From Cytophagales bacterium Ga0077538 (GTDB taxonomy: Bacteria > Bacteroidota > Bacteroidia > Cytophagales > Cyclobacteriaceae): a DNA stretch of 53,879 nt. Position 1 is the first letter of the stretch. Every line of letters starts with the position of its first letter. The position numbers and the translations under genes were made by a program. Positions 17,086 through 25,360 of this stretch are shown piece by piece. The stretch covers positions 1 to 53,879 of the forward strand of contig LNEN01000219.1 of NCBI GenBank assembly GCA_001464155.1, in the 5' to 3' direction. The notes beneath the pieces are model-generated. The model ran no database searches. It worked only from the letters and a program-made list of their open reading frames with translations, and had not been told where the DNA came from.

Positions 17086-18261
17086 ATGAGGTATGTTTTG
17101 CCAAGTATAGTCTTCTCTCAATTCCTATGCACCTCGCTCTGGTTTGTAGGCAATTCTATTGCGGATGACATCGCTCTTGAGCTTCAGGCTTCTTCCAGCT
17201 TTCTCACACATCAGACCAGTAGTATACAACTCGGCTTTATTTTGGGAACATTTTGCCTTGCGCTTTTCACGATAGCAGACCGGTATTCTCCATCAAAGGT
17301 ATTCTTAGTAAGTGCTCTGGTAGCAGGCTTATTTAATCTAGGCATTAGTCTGCCGGGCATTAATACCAACATGGTCTTAGTGCTTCGACTTTTCACCGGA
17401 TTTTTTCTGGCAGGTATTTATCCGGTTGGCATGAAAATAGCTTCCGATTACTATCAGGGAGGATTGGGAAAATCACTTGGTCTGTTAGTTGGAGCTCTTG
17501 TACTCGGCACGGCACTTCCACATTTATTAAAAGAGTTAACACTGGATTTTTCCTGGCGTTATGTAATCTATACCACCACAGCATTCTCTTTTGTTGGAGG
17601 AGTAGTAATATCAATCGTTCCTGATGGACCCTATCGAAGAGCCAGTCAGAAGATTAACCTCGCTGGTTTTCTTTTTGCCTTTCGACAAAAGGCTTTTAGA
17701 AATGCTGCCTTTGGTTATTTCGGACACATGTGGGAGCTGTATACTTTTTGGGCTTTTGTTCCCATCATGCTCACGGCCTACAATGCACAGTTCGAGGAGG
17801 CACAATTGTCAGTGCCTTTATTTTCTTTTTTGATTATTGGTGCAGGAGGCATTGCCTGTGCCTTGAGTGGATTTATTGCAGAGTATAGAGGCGTAAAACA
17901 AGTAGCAGCGGGAGCGCTCCTTTTGTCATGTCTGTGCTGTCTGGTATCTCCCTTCTTTTTGTTCTTTTCAAGCGCAATTGTATTTGTAAGCTTTCTGTTT
18001 TTTTGGAGCCTTGTGGTAATCGCTGACTCACCGATGTTCTCAACCCTGGTAGCAAGCTATGCACCAGAGCAAAGCCGAGGAACGGCTCTTACGATCGTAA
18101 CATGTATTGGTTTTGCTATCACGATCGTGAGTATTCAGTTTATTTCTAGTTTATCAAAGACTATTGATGCAAGAATTGTTTACATGTTTCTGGCCATTGG
18201 ACCCTTTTTGGGTTTATGCGCTTTAGTCGGTCCCTTTTATAAGAGTAGCAGAAAACCCTAA
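17086..18261 (+). CDS. major facilitator superfamily transporter
   Basis: The 391-residue protein is almost wholly hydrophobic, with about 12 predicted membrane helices, e.g. 'YVLPSIVFSQFLCTSLWFVG', 'LGFILGTFCLALFTIADRYS' and 'ALLLSCLCCLVSPFFLFFSS'. 'DRYSPSKVF' after helix 2 corresponds to the MFS loop 2-3 motif. A substrate cannot be assigned from sequence. It resembles the YNFM/CynX-like branch only in general layout. It lies 28 bases after the rhodanese gene and may export or import a sulfur compound, but that is a guess from context. Confidence 0.8.
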   Translation: MRYVLPSIVFSQFLCTSLWFVGNSIADDIALELQASSSFLTHQTSSIQLGFILGTFCLALFTIADRYSPSKVFLVSALVAGLFNLGISLPGINTNMVLVLRLFTGFFLAGIYPVGMKIASDYYQGGLGKSLGLLVGALVLGTALPHLLKELTLDFSWRYVIYTTTAFSFVGGVVISIVPDGPYRRASQKINLAGFLFAFRQKAFRNAAFGYFGHMWELYTFWAFVPIMLTAYNAQFEEAQLSVPLFSFLIIGAGGIACALSGFIAEYRGVKQVAAGALLLSCLCCLVSPFFLFFSSAIVFVSFLFFWSLVVIADSPMFSTLVASYAPEQSRGTALTIVTCIGFAITIVSIQFISSLSKTIDARIVYMFLAIGPFLGLCALVGPFYKSSRKP

Positions 18262-18324
18262 ACAAAAAAATCTAGATTGAGTCGCTGAAACCTTACAGCA
18301 CTCTATTCGTTAGATCTGGAGTCT

Positions 18325-18621
18325 ATGAAAACATTAGCGTCATTACTACTATGTTTAGTGCTTTTCTCGTGTCAAAGCGATGATATAGCAACCGCAGGAG
18401 AAAAGAATGCAGCAAAAGTTTCCGAACAGATTGCTCTTTATAAAGTGGAGAGAATGATTGTGACGGAGCTGAGAGGCACTGTTGATGTGCCTAAGTATGA
18501 TGGCAACCTTTTTAAAATTGAAGGGCAATTTGTAAAGGTTGGCGGTATTGATTACTGGAACTTAGAATACCTGAGGTCATTTGAATTTCCAGATTCAAAA
18601 ACAATTATTTTAAGATTTTGA
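18325..18621 (+). CDS. small lipoprotein of unknown function
   Basis: The 98-residue product has a lipoprotein signal peptide ending in the lipobox 'LVLFSC' (Cys at 16). The mature part is small and mixed alpha/beta, with 'VDVPKYDGNLFKIEGQFVKVGG'. I do not recognise a family. It sits 63 bases after the MFS gene and 2 bases before the next exported protein, with which it is probably co-transcribed. Confidence 0.65.
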   Translation: MKTLASLLLCLVLFSCQSDDIATAGEKNAAKVSEQIALYKVERMIVTELRGTVDVPKYDGNLFKIEGQFVKVGGIDYWNLEYLRSFEFPDSKTIILRF

Positions 18622-18623
18622 AA

Positions 18624-19439
18624 ATGAAGAGGATCAAATTAGTATCTATTGTTTTGGCTTCGCTACTTCTGCCGCCTAATGCAAGTTTTGCGCAGAACAT
18701 GAAACTTGCTTTGGAAGGGGAGGAATGGGCAGGAGTTGTGGAACACCCTGTGAAAGGTCGCCAGGGAATTTTGATAAAGCAGAAACTTTCTTTTGGAGAG
18801 TTTCATACGCTTGTCGTAGACAGGTCCTGGACAAAAGGATCTTCCTTTTCAGTGGGTCTTTCACAAGGACTACCAACGGATGCAGATTACAAAAGAATCG
18901 TAACCAGTGAAAAGATTAAGAAAAAGCAAACACTATACTTCGCCTTGGCCGACAGTCTTGGTAATGAAGCGAGAGCGTACTGCATGACTGATTTTAAATC
19001 AAAGGATTTTATGTTAGGGGATAATCCCGTCAGCATCATTAATATTTTTGGAGACATTTTGGGAGTAGGTGATGAGAGCTCGAGTTTTTTCTATGCAAGA
19101 ATTTATGATGCACAGAATTCCCAGGCCTGGGAGTTGATGCTTGATAACCAAGAGGCACAAGCCAAGCCTAAAACGTATGTAGGATATTTATCAAAGAATA
19201 AGGAAGAATATTATACGATCGCGCCACTTTCAAAAGTGATAAGCAAGAAGGGCAAGAAGGGAGTGATGCCTTTTGGATCAGCGGGATTCGAAGTACGCAA
19301 CAAAGAAGGAAAAGCCTTAGCAGCGGTTTCGCTTATTGACAATGGTGTTGTATACCTGACTGACTTGAGTCCAGAAGAAAGAGTTTTACTTTCAGGTGCT
19401 TTGGCGGCCCTTCTACTACAAGAACAAATTGGATCGTAG
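18624..19439 (+). CDS. exported protein of unknown function
   Basis: I start this at the ATG at 18624 (271 residues). The ORF track uses a TTG two codons earlier that overlaps the previous stop. A signal peptide ends at 'PNASFAQ'. The mature domain has no family I recognise. Notable are 'EEWAGVVEHPVKGRQGILIKQ', which resembles a surface beta-rich region, and the C-terminal hydrophobic 'VLLSGALAALLLQEQ'. A bidirectional terminator follows. Its function is unknown. The coupling with the small lipoprotein suggests a joint envelope role. Confidence 0.65.
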   Translation: MKRIKLVSIVLASLLLPPNASFAQNMKLALEGEEWAGVVEHPVKGRQGILIKQKLSFGEFHTLVVDRSWTKGSSFSVGLSQGLPTDADYKRIVTSEKIKKKQTLYFALADSLGNEARAYCMTDFKSKDFMLGDNPVSIINIFGDILGVGDESSSFFYARIYDAQNSQAWELMLDNQEAQAKPKTYVGYLSKNKEEYYTIAPLSKVISKKGKKGVMPFGSAGFEVRNKEGKALAAVSLIDNGVVYLTDLSPEERVLLSGALAALLLQEQIGS

Positions 19440-19468
19440 GAAGCAGTAACCCCTGATATTTTAAAAGC

Positions 19469-19498
19469 AAAAAACCTCAGCGAGCGCTGAGGTTTTTT
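19469..19498. terminator. bidirectional intrinsic terminator
   Basis: AAAAAACCTCAGC and GCTGAGGTTTTTT form a perfect 13-base stem with a GAGC loop. An A-run on one side and a T-run on the other make it work in both directions. It separates the plus-strand exported protein from the convergent rng. Confidence 0.92.
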
Positions 19499-19520
19499 TA
19501 TTCTATCAAAGTAAATTCCA

Positions 19521-21021
19521 CTAAGCTGTGAGCTGTATTTCTTCTCCTTCTTTGTTTAAGAATCTGTACTCGGTCATACCCATGGAGGTATCTTTCTCCA
19601 GATTCACCCAGCTCTTGTATTTAAAGAACCATTTCATCCGTTGAGAAATGAAGCCGTTAGTAAAGTAAGCATGCAAGTAAGGATGCAGCGCCAATACCAA
19701 ACCCTTTTCATTCTGTCTGCTTAACAGATCATCTAAGGTCTTTTCAATCTGATCAGAAACTAAAATGGAAGCCGTAATTTTTCCAGTACCATTACAAGTA
19801 GGGCAAAGTTCTTTCGTTACAATGTTCATCTGCGGACGAACACGCCGCCTTATCGTCCTTCATGGCATCTTTCATGGCCTGGTAGATCATTCGCTTATGA
19901 TCCGGATTACGCATATCGATAAAATCGATCACGACAATTCCTCCCATATCGCGTAAGCGTAACTGGCGGGCTATTTCTTTAGCCGCTTCTACGTTAACTG
20001 AAATGGCAGTGTTTTCCTGGCTGTCTTCTCTATTGCTCTTGTTTCCGCTGTTCACGTCAACAACATGCAAGGCCTCGGTGTGTTCTATAATTAAATAGCC
20101 ACCACCTTTTAAACTTACTGTGGTACCAAAAGCAGATTTGATTTGCTTCTCAACACCAAAGTTTTCGAAAATCTTAACTCTGCCATTGTAGTACTTAACA
20201 ATGCCTTCCAAATCAGGAGAGATGTTGCGTACATACGCTTTTACCTCGTCATACAATTTTTTATCGTCAACCTGAATGCTGTCGAACGATTCGTTGAGGA
20301 GGTCGCGCAGAATAGAAGAGGTCTTGTTCAACTCACCGATTAGTTTATCGGCTGTTTGGGCATCGGCTAGTTTCGCCATGCCTTCGTCCCAAGTCTTTAC
20401 AAGATTGCGCAAGTCTTTATCCAGTTCAGCCACTTCTACACCTTCTGCAACGGTGCGAATAATAACTCCAAAATTGGCTGGCTTAATAGACGTAATGAGT
20501 CGCTGAAGACGCTTGCGTTCTTCGCTGCTGGTAATTTTTTTAGATACGCTTACCGAATTACTAAACGGTACCATTACCAGGTATCGCCCGGCAAGGGATA
20601 ACTCGCACGAAAGTCGTGGCCCTTTTGTAGAGATGGGTTCTTTAACAATTTGAACAGGAATGACCTGACCCTTGGTAAGTTGCTGGCCTATTTTGCCATG
20701 CTTGTCAATGTCTTGTTCAAGTGTGAATTTCTCCAGCTTACCAAAAATCTTTTTGGTGCGCACCAGCTTCGTAAATTTTGCTAACGAGCCGAATTGTGGA
20801 CCAAGATCGAGGTAATGAAGAAAGGCGTCTTTGTCGTAGTTCAATTCAATGAACGCGGCATTCAACCCCTGCACTACTTTTTTTACAGTGCCCAGGTAAA
20901 TATCGCCAACTACAAATTTGCTACCCTCTTCTTCGTTGTGAAATTCAACAAGAGTTTTATCTCGTAGAAGGGCTATACGGCATCCGTCCTGAGTCGCGCT
21001 GATGATTAGCTCGTTGCTCAA
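19521..21021 (-). pseudogene. rng: ribonuclease G (RNase E/G family), frame broken by an internal deletion
   Basis: RNase E/G cleaves single-stranded RNA in rRNA maturation and mRNA decay. The first frame (19792-21021) has the S1 domain ('VGDIYLGTVKKVVQGLNAAFIEL' near residue 37) and both catalytic Asp motifs, 'HVVDVNSGNKSNRE' and 'GGIVVIDFIDMRNPDHKR'. After 'MKDDKA' the frame turns into 'ACSSADEHCNERTLPYL' and ends. Another frame then reads 'RVRPQMNIVTKELCPTCNGTG' and continues normally, with the zinc-link CPTC motif, to 19521. Some 18 conserved residues (the LSxFGL...TRQ segment) are missing at about 19845, so the lesion is a deletion of about 53 bases. The start codon appears to be TTG. 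It lies behind the bS22-like gene. A sequencing or assembly error is possible, as rng is usually important. Confidence 0.88.
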
Positions 21022-21094
21022 AACAAAAATGATTAAATGTTAAAAAATGGACTGTATAGCATGTAAGAATGTTCACTTCACCCCAAACGAGAAA

Positions 21095-21118
21095 GGTTAT
21101 CTAGCAAACCAGATAACC
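21095..21118 (-). promoter_or_regulatory. stem-loop in the leader between the bS22-like gene and rng
   Basis: GGTTATCT and AGATAACC form a perfect 8-base stem with an 8-base loop, followed on the minus strand by TTTCTCGTTT. It could be a weak terminator reducing rng expression. RNase E is known to autoregulate through its own 5' leader in E. coli, so an analogous role is possible but unproven. Confidence 0.45.
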
Positions 21119-21143
21119 TGTCTCCTTCAGAATGAAAGTATCA

Positions 21144-21233
21144 TTACTTCTTCTTGTGACGGTTCTTTCTCAAACGCTTCTTGCGCTTGTGAGTAGCCAT
21201 CTTATGCTTCTTTCTTTTCTTTCCGCTTGGCAT
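21144..21233 (-). CDS. bS22/mS38-like (AURKAIP1/COX24-type) tiny ribosomal protein
   Basis: This 29-residue frame is too short for the ORF track: 'MPSGKKRKKHKMATHKRKKR' then 'LRKNRHKKK'. Eighteen of 29 residues are Lys or Arg. The 'KRKKHKMATHKRKKRLRKNRHK' pattern is the AURKAIP1/COX24 domain, a small ribosomal subunit protein (mS38 in mitochondria, bS22 in some bacteria). It is widely encoded in Bacteroidota, and from memory often just upstream of rng, as here (rng starts 122 bases downstream on the same strand). It is expected to bind rRNA near the decoding region. The ATG start is clear. Confidence 0.85.
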   Translation of the reverse strand: MPSGKKRKKHKMATHKRKKRLRKNRHKKK

Positions 21234-21320
21234 AGAAATGAGTTGGTTAGCGCCTTCGAGTAAACACCTTAACGGGCTTGTCCCGCTATCCCCTTTCAGA
21301 GATCCCAGCACAAAGCCGGG

Positions 21321-21345
21321 AAAATGCTGCCTTCGTCAGCATTGT
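21321..21345 (-). terminator. hairpin after the TPR protein gene
   Basis: AATGCTG and CAGCATT form a 7-base stem followed on the minus strand by TTTTCCCGGC, ten bases after the TPR gene stop. A second hairpin, CCCGGC/GCTGGG, follows at about 21304-21320. The T-tract is short, so termination is likely but not certain. Confidence 0.55.
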
Positions 21346-21352
21346 TAAACAA

Positions 21353-22165
21353 TTATTTTAAATCCTTTAGGTAAGAATCTACAGTGGCTTGCACCGATGG
21401 ATCCTTATCCATATTTCTTATTTTCTCAAACTGTTCTTTGGCTTTCGCCTTATCACCAGTCTGCATATAAGCAACACCTAACAACAGCTGGCCTTGAATG
21501 TGATTGGGGTTTAGCGCAATCAGCTTATTCAGGCGTTCAATCGCGTTTTCATATTGGCCGGATTGAACCGACAACATGCCGAGATTGAACAAAGCTGTCT
21601 CATTTTTCGGGTCTGCCACCAAAACCTCTCTCAGCATCAAAATACCCTGCATAGGGTTTGATGAAGACACATAGGTGAGTGCCAGGTTGTTTTTTACCTC
21701 AAAATCGTTGGGGTTTTGAACCAAGACCTTGTTGTAAAATTCCTGCGCCTTAGAAGCCAAAACCTGCTGTTTTTTGACATCGAGGGCGAATGTAAAAGCC
21801 TGATAATAGTTATTACCAGTCTTTTTCCAGCTTTCAGTAGTATTAAAGAACGAAGCAGCCTCTTCGGAAAACCACGCAGCACTGTCAAAAACGCCAGAAA
21901 CTGCATACCAGCTTGCCAAAGAGTCGGCAAAGATAGCCTTTTTTTCTTTTTCAGCAGTTGTGCCGTACAAAGTCCGGAATTCTCCTATTTTCTGGAGCAG
22001 TTCTAACGGAGCTTCCATGTGGGGAGCATCTTCCTGTTTTACTTCAGTTTCGGGAGCACCACCTTGCATATCCTGCTCATTATCTACTACCGACTTGGGT
22101 AATTGAAACAAGAGCACGACCAAGAGGGCGCACACGATCACCAATATAATTCTGGTCTTTAGCAT
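21353..22165 (-). CDS. membrane-anchored tetratricopeptide repeat protein
   Basis: The 270-residue product has one N-terminal membrane helix ('IILVIVCALLVVLLFQLP') and an acidic linker. A TPR array follows at about 75-265, with repeats such as 'PNDFEVKNNLALTYVSSSNPMQGI', 'PKNETALFNLGMLSVQSGQYENAI' and 'PNHIQGQLLLGVAYMQTGDKAKA'. TPRs mediate protein-protein contacts, and the partner is unknown. It is transcribed from the HU side, 70 bases after the HU gene, and may share its promoter. Confidence 0.82.
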   Translation of the reverse strand: MLKTRIILVIVCALLVVLLFQLPKSVVDNEQDMQGGAPETEVKQEDAPHMEAPLELLQKIGEFRTLYGTTAEKEKKAIFADSLASWYAVSGVFDSAAWFSEEAASFFNTTESWKKTGNNYYQAFTFALDVKKQQVLASKAQEFYNKVLVQNPNDFEVKNNLALTYVSSSNPMQGILMLREVLVADPKNETALFNLGMLSVQSGQYENAIERLNKLIALNPNHIQGQLLLGVAYMQTGDKAKAKEQFEKIRNMDKDPSVQATVDSYLKDLK

Positions 22166-22235
22166 TAAATCTTAAAAATTGAGTTCTAGGGAGATGGGCC
22201 AATGGTTTAGTAAAGAAATTCCAAAGGCTGTCGAT

Positions 22236-22562
22236 TTAATCTACGTCTTGCTTTTCGGCCTTATCAGCCAGTAATTTCACCTTTTCGCTATTCTTGATCT
22301 TGTTAACGAAAATTTTAGCAGGCTTAAAAGCAGGGATGTAGTGTTCATCAATCACGATAGCCGTGTTGCGGGAGATGTTACGGGCGATCTTTTTCTTTCT
22401 TTTCTTATTAATAAAGCTTCCGAAACCGCGGATATAAATGTTTTGGCCAGCGGCCATGTTGTTTTTTACCACACTCAGGAAGGCTTCCACTGTAGCATTC
22501 ACATCTGCTTTGTCCACACCGGTTTTTTCTGCGATTTCGTTGATGATATCTGCTTTAGTCAC
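22236..22562 (-). CDS. HU/IHF family DNA-binding protein
   Basis: A 108-residue nucleoid protein. It shows 'MTKADIINEIAEKTGVDKADVNATVEAFLSVVK' (HU helical dimerisation part), 'GQNIYIRGFGSFINKKRKKKIARNISRNTAI' (start of the beta arm) and 'IPAFKPAKIFVNKIK'. A charged 15-residue C-terminal extension follows. It compacts and bends DNA as a dimer. In Bacteroidota this gene is often next to mutY, as here, transcribed divergently. A near-perfect Bacteroidota promoter lies 35 bases upstream. Confidence 0.93.
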   Translation of the reverse strand: MTKADIINEIAEKTGVDKADVNATVEAFLSVVKNNMAAGQNIYIRGFGSFINKKRKKKIARNISRNTAIVIDEHYIPAFKPAKIFVNKIKNSEKVKLLADKAEKQDVD

Positions 22563-22596
22563 GCTTGTAAAGGTTTAGTACTCAATAACAAAGGCC

Positions 22597-22627
22597 CAAA
22601 GTTAACCCTGCGGACTATAATCGCAAA
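22597..22627 (-). promoter_or_regulatory. sigma-ABfr-type promoter of the HU gene
   Basis: On the minus strand TTTG, a 19-base spacer and TAACTTTG match the Bacteroidota consensus TTTG-N19-TAnnTTTG exactly. Transcription would start roughly 30 bases before the HU ATG. This is the best promoter match in the window. Confidence 0.75.
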
Positions 22628-22698
22628 CTCCGAAGCGCTGATTATCAATTTTTTACCTAAAACCTTGTTCGGTCAACGTTTTGAAGCATATTGGCAGC

Positions 22699-23736
22699 AT
22701 GAGCTCCGTTTTGATAAAGGATTTTTCAAAAAAGATAATTGCCTGGTATGAGGAACATAAGCGAGAATTGCCTTGGCGTATGGCGAATGATCCCTATAAA
22801 GTATGGCTATCAGAAATTATTCTTCAACAGACCAGAGTGAGCCAGGGTCTGCCCTACTACAATCGCTTTGTTGAAAAATACTCGAGTGTTAGGCACTTGG
22901 CGACTGCTCCCGAACAAGAAGTGTTGCGTTTGTGGCAAGGACTTGGTTATTACAGCAGGGCGCGCAACCTTCACAAGTGCGCAAAGCAAGTGGTGGAGAA
23001 CCATGAGGGAAATTTTCCCAACTCCTTTGAAGGATTGAAAAAACTTCCGGGCATTGGCGATTATACAGCCGCGGCCATTGCTTCTTTTAGTTTTAAGGAA
23101 GTAGTGCCTGTAGTAGATGGCAATGTATATAGAGTGTTAGCCCGTGTTTTTGGAATAGATACGCCTATCAATAGTCCAAAAGCAAAAAGGGAATTTTTTG
23201 AATTGGCTCAACAGCTCATTTCGAAAGAGCAACCTGATATTTTTAATCAGGCCATTATGGAATTTGGTGCGCTGCATTGCACACCTCAAAACCCTGTATG
23301 TGATGAATGTCCCTTTGCAAAGCAATGTGTAGCCAAGGCAAAAAATTTACAAAAGCACTTACCGGTAAAAGAGAAGAAAATAAAAGTAAGGAAGCGCTAC
23401 TTTTATTACAGAGTGTACCAGCAAAAGAAAAAACTTGCCCTGCGCCTGCGCGAAGGCAAAGACATCTGGCACGGCTTATACGATTTCGATTTGATAGAAA
23501 GTGCAAAGCCGCTGAGTAAAGCAGGACTTGAGAAACAAGTAGGGCTTAAAAAGTTTGAGCTATCCGAAGAATACAAACACGTGTTGAGCCATCAGGTGAT
23601 TTACGCACGCTTTATTTTGTTAACATCAAAACCCAAGAACAAGGAACTACAATTTTTTTCGTTGAAAAAGATAGCAGAACTTCCAAAGCCAGTGCTGATC
23701 AGCAAGTTTCTGAAGGAGTATGAGTTTCTAAAATAG
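22699..23736 (+). CDS. mutY: A/G-specific adenine DNA glycosylase
   Basis: MutY removes adenine mispaired with 8-oxoguanine. I start at 'MSSVLIKDFSKKIIAWYEE' (22699, 345 residues); the ORF-track TTG six codons earlier is less likely. 'LPWRMANDPYKVWLSEIILQQTRV' is the family N-terminus, and 'LPGIGDYTAAAIASFSF' is the helix-hairpin-helix with the catalytic Asp region 'VVDGNVYRVLAR'. The [4Fe-4S] loop is C-x6-C-x2-C-x5-C in 'CTPQNPVCDECPFAKQC'. A NUDIX-like 8-oxoG recognition domain follows from about residue 230. It is divergent from HU and upstream of ssb. Confidence 0.96.
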   Translation: MSSVLIKDFSKKIIAWYEEHKRELPWRMANDPYKVWLSEIILQQTRVSQGLPYYNRFVEKYSSVRHLATAPEQEVLRLWQGLGYYSRARNLHKCAKQVVENHEGNFPNSFEGLKKLPGIGDYTAAAIASFSFKEVVPVVDGNVYRVLARVFGIDTPINSPKAKREFFELAQQLISKEQPDIFNQAIMEFGALHCTPQNPVCDECPFAKQCVAKAKNLQKHLPVKEKKIKVRKRYFYYRVYQQKKKLALRLREGKDIWHGLYDFDLIESAKPLSKAGLEKQVGLKKFELSEEYKHVLSHQVIYARFILLTSKPKNKELQFFSLKKIAELPKPVLISKFLKEYEFLK

Positions 23737-23852
23737 AGGAAAGGTGGTTATTAGCAGTTACTCAAGACAGGAATTGTCAACTGAGTATGCGATATTTGTT
23801 GTCATTAAGCCGGATGGCTAAGCAATAAAAGAGTAATTAAAATCAATATAAT

Positions 23853-24284
23853 ATGGCGGGCGTAAATAAAGTGATTCTCATAGGCCGTTTAGGCAAGGAA
23901 CCAGAAATTAAAAATTTCGACAATGGAGGCATGATTGCCAACTTCACGATGGCAACCTCTGAAACCTATAAAGACCGCACCACAGGGGAGAAGAAAGAGA
24001 TAACGGACTGGCATAACGTAGTAGCACGTATTCCGCAACAAGCAGACATTATTCAAAAGTATGTTCACAAGGGCGACATGCTGTATGTAGAAGGTAAACT
24101 GCGCACGCGCTCGTGGGAGAAAGACGGAAAGACGAATTACATCACCGAAGTGTTGGTTGATAACTTTACCATGCTTACACCTAAAGGCGGTAGTGGAGGA
24201 GGACAAACGGGTGGCTACGGAGCAGCACCTACCAATCAGGCAGCACCCATGATGGATGCTGGCAGTGATGATTTACCTTTCTGA
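23853..24284 (+). CDS. ssb: single-stranded DNA-binding protein
   Basis: SSB coats single-stranded DNA in replication and repair. The 143-residue product has the OB fold ('[17 protein letters not shown]', '[29 protein letters not shown]', '[19 protein letters not shown]'), a Gly-rich linker and the acidic tip 'DDLPF', which recruits partner proteins. It begins 116 bases after mutY and ends 2 bases before gldD. The mutY-ssb-gld order is known in gliding Bacteroidota. Confidence 0.96.
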   Translation: MAGVNKVILIGRLGKEPEIKNFDNGGMIANFTMATSETYKDRTTGEKKEITDWHNVVARIPQQADIIQKYVHKGDMLYVEGKLRTRSWEKDGKTNYITEVLVDNFTMLTPKGGSGGGQTGGYGAAPTNQAAPMMDAGSDDLPF

Positions 24285-24286
24285 AA

Positions 24287-24886
24287 ATGATAGTAAGTAG
24301 AACTTTTATAAAGGGCTTGGGATGTTGCATCCTCAGCCTTTTTTTGTTTTCATGCGAGCGCGATTTTTTACCAAAGCCACTGGGTTACAATCGAATTGAA
24401 CTGCCTGCTCAAGAGTACCAACCCTTGCCGGATTCTCTGCCCTATAGTTTTGAGTACTCGAAACACGCAACTCTTTTGAAGGACACCTCGTGGATTAGGG
24501 AGCGTTTCTGGATTGAGATTTATTATCCAACATTGAAGGCCGATGTACACATAACCTACAAAAAATTGAATGGTAAAGATCAACTGCTGAAAGAACTGCT
24601 AAATGATGCGTATGTACTTACGGCAAAGCATCAGATTAAAGCTTCGGCTATTGATGAAGTAATTACACGCACCCCCAAAGGACACACAGCCGTGATTGCC
24701 GAGTTGGAAGGAGAAGTTCCGAGTCAGTTTCAGTTCACCATTACCGATTCTACGGAGAATTTTTTGAGAGGAGCACTCTATTTCAACACAAAAGTGAATA
24801 ATGATTCTCTGGAACCAGCCATCGAGTTTATGAAGAAAGAAATCATGCACATGATTAACACTGCGGATTGGAAAACTAAAAACTAA
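24287..24886 (+). CDS. gldD: gliding motility lipoprotein GldD
   Basis: GldD is a lipoprotein required for gliding and for function of the Gld/T9SS machinery in Flavobacterium. The product has 199 residues, with a lipobox 'LFLFSC' (Cys at 23) and the family's typical opening '[31 protein letters not shown]'. '[18 protein letters not shown]' follows. It starts 2 bases after ssb. In F. johnsoniae gldE precedes gldD, but here no gldE lies between ssb and gldD. Presence of gldD suggests a gliding or T9SS-bearing organism but does not prove motility. Confidence 0.92.
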   Translation: MIVSRTFIKGLGCCILSLFLFSCERDFLPKPLGYNRIELPAQEYQPLPDSLPYSFEYSKHATLLKDTSWIRERFWIEIYYPTLKADVHITYKKLNGKDQLLKELLNDAYVLTAKHQIKASAIDEVITRTPKGHTAVIAELEGEVPSQFQFTITDSTENFLRGALYFNTKVNNDSLEPAIEFMKKEIMHMINTADWKTKN

Positions 24887-24889
24887 GAC

Positions 24890-25360
24890 ATGCATCAACA
24901 CCAGCAGCTCATCGAAACATTTTACTCGGCCTTTGCCAGAAAGGATTTTAAAACGATGGCGGAGTGTTATCACAACGAAGTAGAGTTTGAAGATCCCGCT
25001 TTTGGAAAACTAAAAGGAGCAGAAGCAGCGAAGATGTGGGAGATGTTGCTTACGCGTAGCAAAGATCTCTCGGTTGTCTTTTCAAATGTACAGGCAACGG
25101 AGCAGCAAGGTTCTGCCAATTGGGTTGCTACGTATACATTCTCACGGACAGGTAACAAGGTTGTTAATAACATTCAAGCAGCCTTTGATTTTAAGGACGG
25201 AAAAATTATAAAGCACACGGATCGTTTTGATCTCAGCAAGTGGTTTGTAAGTGCCTTTGGTTGGAAGGGTTATCTGTTTAGTGCCTTACCCTTTCTTAAA
25301 AACAAATTCAAGCAGCAAGCGAAACAGACCTTGACGAATTTTATTTCTAAATCAAGTTAA
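24890..25360 (+). CDS. SnoaL-like / NTF2-fold protein
   Basis: The 156-residue product has the NTF2-like opening 'LIETFYSAFARKDFKTMAECYHNEVEFEDPAFGKLKGAEAAKMW' and the pattern 'DGKIIKHTDRFDLSKWF' near residue 105, typical of SnoaL-like proteins of the Bacteroidota. These are small cone-shaped domains that act as enzymes or ligand binders. No catalytic role can be assigned. It lies 3 bases after gldD and directly before the class V aminotransferase, so it probably shares the mutY-ssb-gldD transcript. Confidence 0.82.
   Translation: MHQHQQLIETFYSAFARKDFKTMAECYHNEVEFEDPAFGKLKGAEAAKMWEMLLTRSKDLSVVFSNVQATEQQGSANWVATYTFSRTGNKVVNNIQAAFDFKDGKIIKHTDRFDLSKWFVSAFGWKGYLFSALPFLKNKFKQQAKQTLTNFISKSS

Noticed and set aside
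19792-19850. Programmed ribosomal frameshifting in rng
   Set aside because: A frameshift alone would not restore the roughly 18 missing conserved residues, and no slippery heptamer is visible at the junction.
22341-22751. 136-residue plus-strand ORF
   Set aside because: It lies antisense over HU and across the promoter region; no signal peptide, domain or family look.
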